From contig JAUVPA010000001.1 of assembly GCA_030598905.1 (NCBI GenBank), positions 1 through 26,160 on the forward strand: 26,160 nucleotides of DNA. Reading direction: 5' to 3'. Of this stretch, positions 1 through 7,132 are shown in pieces (the first letter of the stretch is position 1; each line of letters starts with the position of its first letter). The translations under genes were made by a program, and so were the position numbers. The notes below the pieces were generated by a model. It saw only the letters and a program-made list of their open reading frames with translations, searched no databases and had not been told where the DNA came from. This DNA is from Acidimicrobiia bacterium (GTDB lineage Bacteria > Actinomycetota > Acidimicrobiia > Spongiisociales > UBA5794).

Positions 1-908
1 TCGCCGAGTCCCTCGTGAACCTCGCCCAATCCGCTCAGTCCGGACAAGCTGTCGTCGCCACGTCTGCGGTCATGGGTTCAACGATCACTTGGCTCCCGCA
101 GGAGGGTTCGATCATCGAACAAGGCGGAGTCCTCTACGCCGTCGACGACAGACCGGTCGTCCTCTTCTATGGCGAGGCTCCCGCATACCGCGCCATGTCG
201 CTCGGCGATAGCGGCAGCGATGTCGAACAGCTCGAGAAGGCACTCGTCGCACTCGGATACGGCGATGCCGAATCACATCTCGTCGATGGTGTGTACGACG
301 AGCAGACAACGGCGGCGGTCGTTGCCTGGCAGTCCGAAATCGGTGCCCACACCGACGGTGTCGTGAACCTCGGCGAGGTCGTGTTCTTGCCCGAAGCACT
401 TCGCGTGGGGGATGTCCTCGTGGCAACAGGCGACGCTGCGCAAAATGGAACGCCGATTCTCACGACTTCGGCGAGCTCCACCTTCGTGACGGTCCAGCTG
501 TCGACGTCGGACCAGGACCTCGTTGCGGTCGGCGATGCCGTGGTTGTGGAGCTGCCCGACGGCGAACAGGTGTCGGCGACAGTGACCGAGATCGGCACCG
601 TCGCCCAGGCCAACCAAGCTGGTGACAGCTTCTTTGAGATGACAGTGACGCTGGATGATCCCGAGGCAGCACTGGGTCTCGACGAGGCTCCCGTCGATGT
701 CGAGATCGTGAGTGATCGAGCAGACGGGGTGCTCGCCGTGCCGGTCACGGCTCTCCTTGCCCTTTCCGAGGGCGGATACGCCGTCGAGGTCACCACCGAA
801 AACGGATCGACCACATTCATCGGAGTCGAGGAGGGACTGTTCGCCGACGGCTTCGTGGAGGTCACCAGTGCTCAACTGGCCGACGGCATGCGAGTCGTGG
901 TTCCGTGA
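1..908 (+). CDS. Periplasmic membrane-fusion protein (HlyD/MacA-like) with peptidoglycan-binding domain, 5' partial
   Basis: This is probably the periplasmic adaptor of a tripartite-like ABC exporter. The reading frame is open to the left edge, so the GTG at 15 is unlikely to be the true start and the N-terminal membrane anchor is missing. Counting from that GTG, residues about 62-125 resemble a PG_binding_1 domain (LGDSGSDVEQLEKALVALGY, then DGVYDEQTTAAVVAWQ). A beta-barrel/lipoyl-type region follows, with VQLSTSDQDLVAVGDAVVVE and a C-terminal membrane-proximal domain (VLAVPVTALLAL, then GMRVVVP). A peptidoglycan-binding insert is a known variant among actinobacterial adaptors of this family. 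The stop overlaps the GTG of the ATPase gene by 4 nt (GTGA), so the two are translationally coupled. The substrate cannot be read from the sequence. Confidence 0.85.
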   Translation, partial: AESLVNLAQSAQSGQAVVATSAVMGSTITWLPQEGSIIEQGGVLYAVDDRPVVLFYGEAPAYRAMSLGDSGSDVEQLEKALVALGYGDAESHLVDGVYDEQTTAAVVAWQSEIGAHTDGVVNLGEVVFLPEALRVGDVLVATGDAAQNGTPILTTSASSTFVTVQLSTSDQDLVAVGDAVVVELPDGEQVSATVTEIGTVAQANQAGDSFFEMTVTLDDPEAALGLDEAPVDVEIVSDRADGVLAVPVTALLALSEGGYAVEVTTENGSTTFIGVEEGLFADGFVEVTSAQLADGMRVVVP

Positions 909-1618
909 ACTTGCCGGACGACAAGGCTGTGGCTGCGAAGGCCCTCGCCCTCGATGACGTCTCGAAGGTCTATCCGGGTACACCCCCCGTCGAGGCGCTG
1001 CGGAGTGTCAGCCTCGCAATCGAAGACGGAGAGCTGGTGGTCGTCGTCGGGCCGTCTGGATCCGGGAAGTCGACGCTCCTCCATGTCATGGGCACACTCG
1101 ACCGCGCGTCTTCGGGTGCAACATACGTCGCCGGATTCAACATCTCCCAGCTCAGCGACAAGAAGCTCTCCGCACTCCGTTCCCAGCACATCGGCTTCGT
1201 GTTCCAGCAGTTCTTCCTGCTTGCCGGCGAAACGGCCCTCGACAACGTCGCAGACGGAATGTTGTACACGGGAATGCCGCTCTCGCAGCGGCGGGACCTG
1301 GCCCGACTCGCCCTCGATCGAGTGGGGCTCGGACATCGGGCCGACTTCATGGCCACCAAACTTTCGGGAGGCGAACGGCAGCGGGTCGCCATCGCGCGAG
1401 CGCTGATCGGCAGCCCGCGAATCGTGCTGGCCGATGAACCAACCGGCAACCTCGACAGCAAAACGGGGGCCGCGATCGTCGAGCTACTCGAAGAGCTGAA
1501 CGCCGAAGGAACCACGATCGTGGTGATCACCCACGACCGCGACATCGCCGAGCATTTTCCCCGACAGATCTCGCTCCTCGACGGTGCGATCGAACAAGAC
1601 ACGGCAGTGTCCGTATGA
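905..1618 (+). CDS. ABC transporter ATP-binding protein, MacB/LolD type
   Basis: This 237-aa cytoplasmic ATPase powers the exporter formed with the adjacent adaptor and permease. All nucleotide-binding motifs are present: Walker A GPSGSGKST (49-57), Q-loop Gln101 in FVFQQF, signature LSGGE (153-157), Walker B IVLADEPT (173-180) and H-loop His210 in VITHD. The Walker B/D-loop sequence LADEPTGNLDS is characteristic of the MacB/LolD/FtsE branch, whose members often act as mechanotransmitters rather than classical transporters. The GTG start at 905 overlaps the upstream stop, and the stop overlaps the permease ATG at 1615 (ATGA), so the three genes form a tight operon. Nothing appears truncated. 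Confidence 0.95.
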   Translation: MNLPDDKAVAAKALALDDVSKVYPGTPPVEALRSVSLAIEDGELVVVVGPSGSGKSTLLHVMGTLDRASSGATYVAGFNISQLSDKKLSALRSQHIGFVFQQFFLLAGETALDNVADGMLYTGMPLSQRRDLARLALDRVGLGHRADFMATKLSGGERQRVAIARALIGSPRIVLADEPTGNLDSKTGAAIVELLEELNAEGTTIVVITHDRDIAEHFPRQISLLDGAIEQDTAVSV

Positions 1619-2820
1619 AGACCGAAACCATCGCGCCCTCGAAGCTCGCTCCGGCCGACACCGTGCGAGCAGCCGGCATAGGGCTACGGACTCGTCGCCT
1701 GCGAAGCATTCTCTCCGCCCTCGGCATCATGATCGGAATCGGTGCCATGGTCGCCGTCCTCGGCCTCTCGGAGAGTTCCAAGTCCGATCTGCTCGCCCAG
1801 CTCGATCGCCTCGGAACCAACATGCTCCAGGTCCAGGCAGGCACAGGAATCGGGCTCGGCCCGGGGGTCCTCCCCGACGACTCGCCCGCAATGGTGACAC
1901 GAATCGGGCCCGTGGCGACGGTTGCCTCGGTTTCCGACGTGGCCAGCGCCCGCGTCTACAAGAACGATCTCGTGCCTACAGGTCAGACGGGTGGGCTGAG
2001 CGTCCTCGCCGTGGACACCAATCTCTTGGAAGCGCTCCAGGGTTCGATGGCGCACGGTTTCTTCCTCGATGAAGCGACCCCCGACTATCCGGTAACAGTT
2101 CTTGGTGCTGTGGCTGCACAGCGGCTGGGCATTTCGAGCCTCGACACACCAACGGCCGTGTGGCTCGGAGGTGAATGGTTCGCAGTCGTGGGGATCATGG
2201 GCTCCCTCGAACTGTCCCCAGACCTCGACAGGGCGGCGCTGGTGAGTCACGGCGCAGCAGAAACGTACCTGCAGGAGGAATTGGTTCCTTCGACGATCTA
2301 CGTGCGAACGGATCCGTCGCAAATCGACGAAGTCCGCAATGTCATGGCTGCAACGGTGAACCCGGAGAATCCCGATCAGGTCGAAGTCACGCGACCCTCC
2401 GACGCCCTCGAAGCAAGGGAAGCGGCAGAGTCCGCCCTGACGAACCTCTTCCTCGGCCTGGGCGCCGTCGCACTTCTCGTCGGTGGCGTCGGCATCGCCA
2501 ACGTGATGGTGATCTCGGTTCTGGAACGGCGGGGGGAGATCGGTTTGCGGAGAGCCCTCGGGGCGACCCGCCGCCACATCTCGATCCAGTTCCTCGGAGA
2601 GTCTCTACTCCTCGCCGCCATCGGAGGCGTTGGTGGCGTCCTTCTCGGCGTAGCCGTCACCGCCGGATACTCAATGATCCAGGGGTGGAGCGTTTTGATC
2701 CCGATGGTCGCCGTTGTCGGCGGAATCGTTGCCGCCCTGGCCATTGGGGCAATTGCCGGGTTGTATCCGGCAACGCGGGCAGCCCGCGTCTCTCCAACGG
2801 AGGCCCTGCGAACGCTGTAG
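1615..2820 (+). CDS. ABC transporter permease, MacB/FtsX family
   Basis: This 401-aa inner-membrane permease is the partner of the ATPase at 905-1618. The fold order is that of MacB_PCD followed by FtsX. A first membrane segment lies at about residues 31-51 (SILSALGIMIGIGAMVAVLG) after a basic RTRRLR stretch. A periplasmic domain of roughly 210 residues follows, then three C-terminal membrane segments. The family hallmark ERRGEIGLRRALGATRRHI sits between the first two of these, and the protein ends in the typical LYPATRAARVSPTEALRTL. The start is the ATG in the ATGA overlap. The stop codon lies inside a 7-bp tandem repeat shared with the convergent sigma-factor gene. The substrate is unknown; drugs, peptides and lipoproteins are all possible for this family. 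Confidence 0.93.
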   Translation: MKTETIAPSKLAPADTVRAAGIGLRTRRLRSILSALGIMIGIGAMVAVLGLSESSKSDLLAQLDRLGTNMLQVQAGTGIGLGPGVLPDDSPAMVTRIGPVATVASVSDVASARVYKNDLVPTGQTGGLSVLAVDTNLLEALQGSMAHGFFLDEATPDYPVTVLGAVAAQRLGISSLDTPTAVWLGGEWFAVVGIMGSLELSPDLDRAALVSHGAAETYLQEELVPSTIYVRTDPSQIDEVRNVMAATVNPENPDQVEVTRPSDALEAREAAESALTNLFLGLGAVALLVGGVGIANVMVISVLERRGEIGLRRALGATRRHISIQFLGESLLLAAIGGVGGVLLGVAVTAGYSMIQGWSVLIPMVAVVGGIVAALAIGAIAGLYPATRAARVSPTEALRTL

Positions 2821-2845
2821 TTGCCAGTTGTCAGTTGTCAGCCAG
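2818..2845. repeat. Degenerate heptamer tandem repeat (CAGTTGT type)
   Basis: Two exact copies of CAGTTGT (2825-2831 and 2832-2838) are flanked by degenerate copies TAGTTGC (2818-2824) and CAGCCAG. The array contains the stop codons of both convergent genes: TAG of the permease, and the complement of TGA for the sigma factor at 2831-2833. Different heptamers are repeated at 16549 and 23859. Confidence 0.6.
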
Positions 2846-4081
2846 ACTTGTTACTTCCTCCAGCCGTTGCCGGAGAAACGCTCGTTCTCTTTCGTTCTCT
2901 GTGAGGTCGATCGCGGTGCGGTAGGCAGAGGCAGCGTCGACACTCCGGCCGGCCCGTCGCAGTAGCTCGGCCCGAGCTGAATGAAAGAGGTGGTAACGAT
3001 TCAGGCGGCCATCCTCACCGAGGCGTTCGATCATCTCGAGGCCCCGATCGGGGCCTTCGGCCATCGCCAGAGCCACCGCGCGGTTCAGCTCAACCACCGG
3101 TGTGGGCTGGACGCGACCGAGCTGTTCGTAGAGCCAGGAAATGTGCACCCAGTCGGTCTCAGCCGCGGACGCGGCAGTCGCGTGGGCGAGCGCAATCGAG
3201 GCCTGTATCTGATACGGACCAACCTCACCCGCCTCGAGTGCACGGCGGACGTGGCCCGCGCCGGTCTCGATCTGGTCTCTGTCCCATCGCTTTCGGTCCT
3301 GTTTCTCGAGGGTGATCAACTCGCCGTCGGCACCGACTCTGGCCGGTCGGCGCGCATCATGGAGCAACATCAGGGCGAGCAGCCCGCGGGCTTCGGCTTC
3401 CTCCGGCATGAGCTGCACGAGCAATTCACCCAGGCTGATCGCCTCGGCACACAGATCCTCCCGAATCAGCTCGCCACCCTCCGTGACTGCGTAGCCCTCG
3501 TTGAAGATCAGATAGACGATGTGGAGAACCTGCTGCAGCCGCTCTTCAACGAGCTCCGGGGGTGGCACCCGGAACGGAATGCCGGCCCGCTCGATCTTAC
3601 GCTTGGCGCGAGTGAGCCGCTGCGCCATGGTCGTCTCGAGAACCATGAACGCCCGGGCGATCTCGCGCGTCGTGAGGCCACCCACAGCCCGCAACGTCAA
3701 GGCGATTTGGCCTTCCGGCGCAAGGGATGGGTGGCAGCACATGAACAGCAGCGCCAGCCGATCGTCTCCAGCTTCCAGATCGCCGATTTCCTCGCCGGAG
3801 ACCACGTGATCGAACGCGACGAGGTGTGCCTTGCGAGCGAAGGTCTGCTCGCGACGCAGTCGGTCGAGGGCCTTGCGGCGCGCCGTTGTGGTGACCCAGG
3901 CTCCTGGACTGTCCGGTATGCCGTCCGTCGGCCATCGGTCCATGGCGGCGATGAAGGCTTCCTGGACAGCCTCTTCCGCTAGACCGAAGTCGCCGAACGA
4001 CCTGGTGAGCGTTGCCGTTGCCTTTCCGGCCTCTTCGCGAAAGACGACGGCAATCTCACGCTCCATCGGCGCCGTGCTCAC
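2831..4081 (-). CDS. ECF RNA polymerase sigma factor, ECF42-like (SigJ/SigI-type with C-terminal extension)
   Basis: This 416-aa protein directs RNA polymerase to a small set of promoters. Region 2 spans about residues 11-80, ending GAWVTTTARRKALDRLRREQ. The family signature LLFMCCHPSL is at 111-120. Region 4 is at about 122-166 (LTLRAVGGLTTREIARAF, then TMAQRLTRAKRKI). About 240 residues of helical, TPR-like sequence follow; this extension is characteristic of ECF42-type factors, which lack a classical anti-sigma factor. I chose the GTG at 4081 because it overlaps the TGA of the upstream DGPF gene (GTGA); the frame stays open further upstream inside that gene, but no start there is needed. 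ATG at 4066 is an alternative. Pairing with a DGPF/YCII gene is the described context for ECF42 factors. Confidence 0.92.
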   Translation of the reverse strand: MSTAPMEREIAVVFREEAGKATATLTRSFGDFGLAEEAVQEAFIAAMDRWPTDGIPDSPGAWVTTTARRKALDRLRREQTFARKAHLVAFDHVVSGEEIGDLEAGDDRLALLFMCCHPSLAPEGQIALTLRAVGGLTTREIARAFMVLETTMAQRLTRAKRKIERAGIPFRVPPPELVEERLQQVLHIVYLIFNEGYAVTEGGELIREDLCAEAISLGELLVQLMPEEAEARGLLALMLLHDARRPARVGADGELITLEKQDRKRWDRDQIETGAGHVRRALEAGEVGPYQIQASIALAHATAASAAETDWVHISWLYEQLGRVQPTPVVELNRAVALAMAEGPDRGLEMIERLGEDGRLNRYHLFHSARAELLRRAGRSVDAASAYRTAIDLTENERERAFLRQRLEEVTSLADN

Positions 4082-4446
4082 TCGGCGACCTGGTACTCCT
4101 CGGGGACATTCCACAGCGGCCGCACCTCGACGGAACCCTGGTGCACGATCGGGATCTTCGCCGCCCATCCGATGGCCTCATCGATGTTGTCACACTCGAC
4201 CAGGTAGAAACCGCCCAGCACCTCTTTCGTCTCGGCGAAAGGACCGTCGCTGGTGATGACCTTCCCGTCCCGTACACGGACGGTGGTCGCCGTTGCGATC
4301 TCGTCGAGGGCTTCGCCGCCCCGCATCGCCCCGGCGTCAACGACTTCCTGGGTGAACTCCTGCCACAGCTTCATGCTGGCCGCCGTCTCGTCGTCCGACC
4401 GTGGCTCGGCCATCGGTTCCGTATAGATGAGCAGTGCATATTGCAA
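4078..4446 (-). CDS. YCII/DGPF-domain protein, partner of the ECF sigma factor
   Basis: This is a 122-aa single-domain YCII-related protein. The ALLIYTEP start is typical of the family, the diagnostic DGPF tetrapeptide is at residues 67-70, and FYLVECDNIDEAIGWA and VEVRPLW follow. Family members are small dimeric alpha/beta-barrel proteins of uncertain activity. In ECF42 operons they sit beside the sigma factor and are thought to belong to its regulatory circuit or regulon. I place the start at TTG 4446 because a strong GGGAGGAG ribosome-binding site lies 6-9 nt upstream and the family usually begins M(K/Q)YALLIY. The stop overlaps the sigma-factor start by 4 nt. The rare TTG start may lower expression. 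Confidence 0.88.
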   Translation of the reverse strand: MQYALLIYTEPMAEPRSDDETAASMKLWQEFTQEVVDAGAMRGGEALDEIATATTVRVRDGKVITSDGPFAETKEVLGGFYLVECDNIDEAIGWAAKIPIVHQGSVEVRPLWNVPEEYQVAE

Positions 4447-4469
4447 GAGCGTCTCCTCCCGTGACTTGC

Positions 4470-4484
4470 GGCGGACGATCCGCC
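4470..4484. promoter_or_regulatory. Inverted repeat upstream of the DGPF/sigma operon
   Basis: GGCGGA-CGA-TCCGCC is a perfect 6-bp inverted repeat with a 3-nt spacer. It lies about 10 nt upstream of the ribosome-binding site of the DGPF gene, in the 135-bp divergent gap. It could be an operator or a 5'-UTR hairpin; sequence alone does not decide. Confidence 0.4.
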
Positions 4485-4581
4485 TCCGACATCCAATCGA
4501 CGAACAGCCGGCAGCCGTGTCGACATCATTCTCGCCGGCGCCACCGACAGATTCTCCACCGTATGGGAGACTCCCGACACC

Positions 4582-5712
4582 ATGACCGACGACGTGGCTT
4601 CCCACGACACCGACGCGGGGATCCCCGCCAAGAAGCCGTCGCGCACGCGCCAGATCATCCAGGGCCTCATCACCCTGACGGTTCTCGTCCTCGTCTTCGG
4701 CTTCGTTTTCCCCAAGCTCGCGAACTATGAAGCGGTCCTCGACCACATCCAAGACATCGATCCTCGGGAGTGGTTCATCTTGATCGCTCTGGCGGCGGCC
4801 GTGCTGCTGGCTTACATGCCGGTGTTGATGTCGGCCCTGCGCACCCTCAAGTTCAAAGAGGCATACGTGGCGCAAACCACAGCCCAGGTCGTCAACAACT
4901 CCCTGCCCGCAGGTGGAGCGATCGCGCTGCCGCTCCAGTACGCGATGTACATGTCGTGGGGGTTCACGCCGGAAGCATTCACGTCGACGCTGATCGCCGT
5001 CGGTATCTGGGATCAGTTCGCCCGCTTCGGGATTCCGATCCTCGCGCTCGCGATCGGTGCCATCACTCAAGATACCGAAGCGTGGATGTGGGCCGTCGCC
5101 ATCGGCGGTGTGGTGCTGATCGTCGTCGCACTACTCGTCCTTCGAGCCATCTTCAGGAACGAAAACCTGGCGAGGAACATCGGAGGCTGGCTGGAGAGAT
5201 GGACGAACGAAGCGCTGGCGCTGGTCAAGCGAGATCCCATCAAGGTGGAACAGAGCGTGATGCAGTTCCGCGCCAACGCGATCGACGTGGTGCAGCATCG
5301 CTGGAAGCCGCTGACGCTCACGACGTTGATCAATCACATCCTCCAGGCGGCGCTGTTCGTGGCGTCGATCCGAGCCATCGGCGTCAGCTCGGACGAGGTG
5401 TCCACCGTCTGGGTGATCGCGGCATTCGCTCTCGGGCGCCTGTTGACGATGATCCCTGTGAGCCCGGGTGGTTTGGGCCTCGTCGACCTCGGCTGGATCG
5501 GTCTCCTGACGGCCGGATGGAACCCGGCGGCCGGACCGGTGAACCATGACCTGCTCGCCGCAGGCACATTGTTGTTCCGAGCCCTCACCTATCTGCCGCC
5601 TATCCCCCTCGGGCTCATCTCCTGGGTGTTCTATCGCATGAAGAGGAGCTGGCGCCAGGACTGGCACGTCCTTCGGCGCGGTGAGTGGGACCGGGTCACA
5701 GATTCTTCGTAA
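4582..5712 (+). CDS. Lysylphosphatidylglycerol synthase-like / UPF0104 flippase-type membrane protein
   Basis: This 376-aa polytopic inner-membrane protein resembles the LPG_synthase_TM (UPF0104) family. That family includes the flippase half of MprF and many stand-alone lipid-flippase-like proteins. After a hydrophilic N-terminus (about 25 residues, basic KKPSRTR) come segments at about 27-45 and 64-84. The conserved loop NNSLPAGGAIALPLQYAMY (105-123) follows, then further segments including VSPGGLGLVDLGWIGLL near residues 295-310, a typical family glycine-rich motif. No aminoacyl-transferase domain is present, so it probably does not make lysyl-PG itself. The ATG at 4582 has only a distant GGGAG upstream, within the small palindrome GGGAGACTCCC (4565-4575). 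It stands alone between two minus-strand units. Confidence 0.85.
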   Translation: MTDDVASHDTDAGIPAKKPSRTRQIIQGLITLTVLVLVFGFVFPKLANYEAVLDHIQDIDPREWFILIALAAAVLLAYMPVLMSALRTLKFKEAYVAQTTAQVVNNSLPAGGAIALPLQYAMYMSWGFTPEAFTSTLIAVGIWDQFARFGIPILALAIGAITQDTEAWMWAVAIGGVVLIVVALLVLRAIFRNENLARNIGGWLERWTNEALALVKRDPIKVEQSVMQFRANAIDVVQHRWKPLTLTTLINHILQAALFVASIRAIGVSSDEVSTVWVIAAFALGRLLTMIPVSPGGLGLVDLGWIGLLTAGWNPAAGPVNHDLLAAGTLLFRALTYLPPIPLGLISWVFYRMKRSWRQDWHVLRRGEWDRVTDSS

Positions 5713-5729
5713 TTGCCAGTCGAGAGAGC

Positions 5730-6221
5730 TCAGAGGATCCAAAGTGCGGCGAGGACGAACAGGCCCACCACCACCCCACCGGTGAGGACGGTGAACAGCG
5801 CGCGGCCCGTCGTGAAGTCCATTCCCTCACGGATAGCGAAGACCGAGGCCACCAGCGCCCAGACATATCCGACGACGTCGAGCCGCGGCACGATCCCAAT
5901 CACCAGTGGTGCCTGGGCAAACCCAAGGACGCGAAGCATCTGACCGAGATCGGCAGTGCCGCGATAGAGGCGGGTGCCGATCACCATCGCGATTGCCGAC
6001 CACGCAACCCAACCTGCCGTTCCACCGACAACGGCCCAGATGATGCCCAATGCAGTCGACCACGACGTCTCGGCGAGCCAATTCCCGATGCCGACCGCTG
6101 TCCAACCAACCAGGACCACTACCAGGGCTCTCCTCGTATAAGACCTGTCGTATTCGATCTGGTTGTAGAACGACAGATCGAACCGGGCAGCGCGGATCGC
6201 ACCCTTCACGAGGTCGATCAT
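5730..6221 (-). CDS. Yip1-like membrane protein
   Basis: This 163-aa membrane protein has about five hydrophobic segments after an amphipathic N-terminus (MIDLVKGAIRAARFDLSFYN). Composition and layout, including WVAWSAIAMVIGTRLY and the LRVLGFAQAPLVIGIVP motif, match bacterial members of the Yip1/YIF1 (PF04893) family. Their function is unknown. It begins 14 nt after the stop of the haloalkane dehalogenase gene, with a GGTGAG/TGAGG stretch as a possible ribosome-binding site, so the two genes are probably cotranscribed. It converges with the flippase-like gene across only 17 bp, and I see no terminator there. Confidence 0.75.
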   Translation of the reverse strand: MIDLVKGAIRAARFDLSFYNQIEYDRSYTRRALVVVLVGWTAVGIGNWLAETSWSTALGIIWAVVGGTAGWVAWSAIAMVIGTRLYRGTADLGQMLRVLGFAQAPLVIGIVPRLDVVGYVWALVASVFAIREGMDFTTGRALFTVLTGGVVVGLFVLAALWIL

Positions 6222-6235
6222 GGCCTCAGCTCACC

Positions 6236-7117
6236 TCAGAGTCCCAGGTACCAGGTCCTGATCGCGGCTCCAATCTCGGCGGAGGAATCCTCCTGTATGA
6301 AGTGGATTCCTGCCACGGTCGTCTCGACCTGGTTCGGCCACGCCCTGCAGAAGTCTCGCTGCGGACCTGTCAGGATGGCGCCCGGGTCGGCATCGACGAA
6401 GAGCTTCGGCACCTCCGACCCGGAGAGCCACGACGAGTACTCCGCGACGACCTTCGCAACGTCGGCGGGGTGGCCGTCGATCGGGATCTCGCGCGGCCAT
6501 GTCAGCATCGGGCGCCGTGATTCACCCGGCTCGAGGTACGGGCGCCGGTACTCCGCCATTTCCTCCTCGGTCAGATCACGAAGGACCGAGCCGGGCAGAA
6601 TCCGCTCGACGAAGACATTCTTCTCGAGAACGATCTCCTCCCCCGCGTCTGAGCGCATTGCCTCGAACAGGCGGCGAGATGCGTCCGGCCACTCCTCCCA
6701 GCTCAATGGACGAACGATCGCTTCCATGTATGCGATTCCTTTGACCCGGTCGCGGTGCCGGTTCGCCCAGTCGAAGCCGAGTGCAGAGCCCCAGTCGTGC
6801 ACCACAACCGTCACATCGTCTCCGATGTCCACCGCATCGAGGAAACCATCCAGGTACCGCCGGTGATCCTCGAAGCGGTACATCGACGACTCGAGCTTGT
6901 CGGAATCGCCCATCCCGATCAGGTCCGGAGCCACACATCGGGCGACGTCCGTCACAAAAGGCATCACGCCCCTCCACAGATACGACGACGTCGGGTTGCC
7001 GTGAAGAAACAGAACGGAATCACCCTGGCCCGTGTCGACATAGGCCATCTCCGCGTTGTACACACGGACACGTTTCTTGTCCATTTCGGCGAGCGTAGCG
7101 GCGATCCCCACCTGCAT
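6236..7117 (-). CDS. Haloalkane dehalogenase (LinB/DhaA-like, HLD-II)
   Basis: This 293-aa alpha/beta-hydrolase is predicted to hydrolyse carbon-halogen bonds of haloalkanes to alcohol and halide in the cytoplasm. Its motifs follow LinB closely as I recall it: oxyanion/halide loop HGNPTSSYLWR (Asn41), nucleophile elbow VVHDWGSALGFDWA (Asp108, with halide-stabilising Trp109), catalytic acid Glu132 in AYMEAI, and catalytic His272 in AGIHFIQEDS. The pentad is therefore complete and length matches the family (about 295 aa). The start is uncertain: ATG 7117 lies 3 nt from a GGGGAGG site, GTG 7111 has better spacing, and ATG 7084 is possible. The frame runs open far upstream, into the opposite-strand molybdenum hydroxylase, but homology ends here. 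The divergent neighbour starts only 15 bp away. Confidence 0.93.
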   Translation of the reverse strand: MQVGIAATLAEMDKKRVRVYNAEMAYVDTGQGDSVLFLHGNPTSSYLWRGVMPFVTDVARCVAPDLIGMGDSDKLESSMYRFEDHRRYLDGFLDAVDIGDDVTVVVHDWGSALGFDWANRHRDRVKGIAYMEAIVRPLSWEEWPDASRRLFEAMRSDAGEEIVLEKNVFVERILPGSVLRDLTEEEMAEYRRPYLEPGESRRPMLTWPREIPIDGHPADVAKVVAEYSSWLSGSEVPKLFVDADPGAILTGPQRDFCRAWPNQVETTVAGIHFIQEDSSAEIGAAIRTWYLGL

Positions 7118-7132
7118 TAGCCTCCCCGCACA

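Noticed and set aside
4447..5070. Upstream extension of the DGPF frame opposite the flippase-like gene
   Set aside because: The sequence is Arg/Asp/Glu-rich shadow of the plus-strand membrane protein; the family start and a strong ribosome-binding site are at 4446.
5685..6866. Plus-strand 393-aa frame opposite the Yip1-like and dehalogenase genes
   Set aside because: Both minus-strand genes have recognisable families; this frame is Arg/Ser/Thr-rich with no family features.
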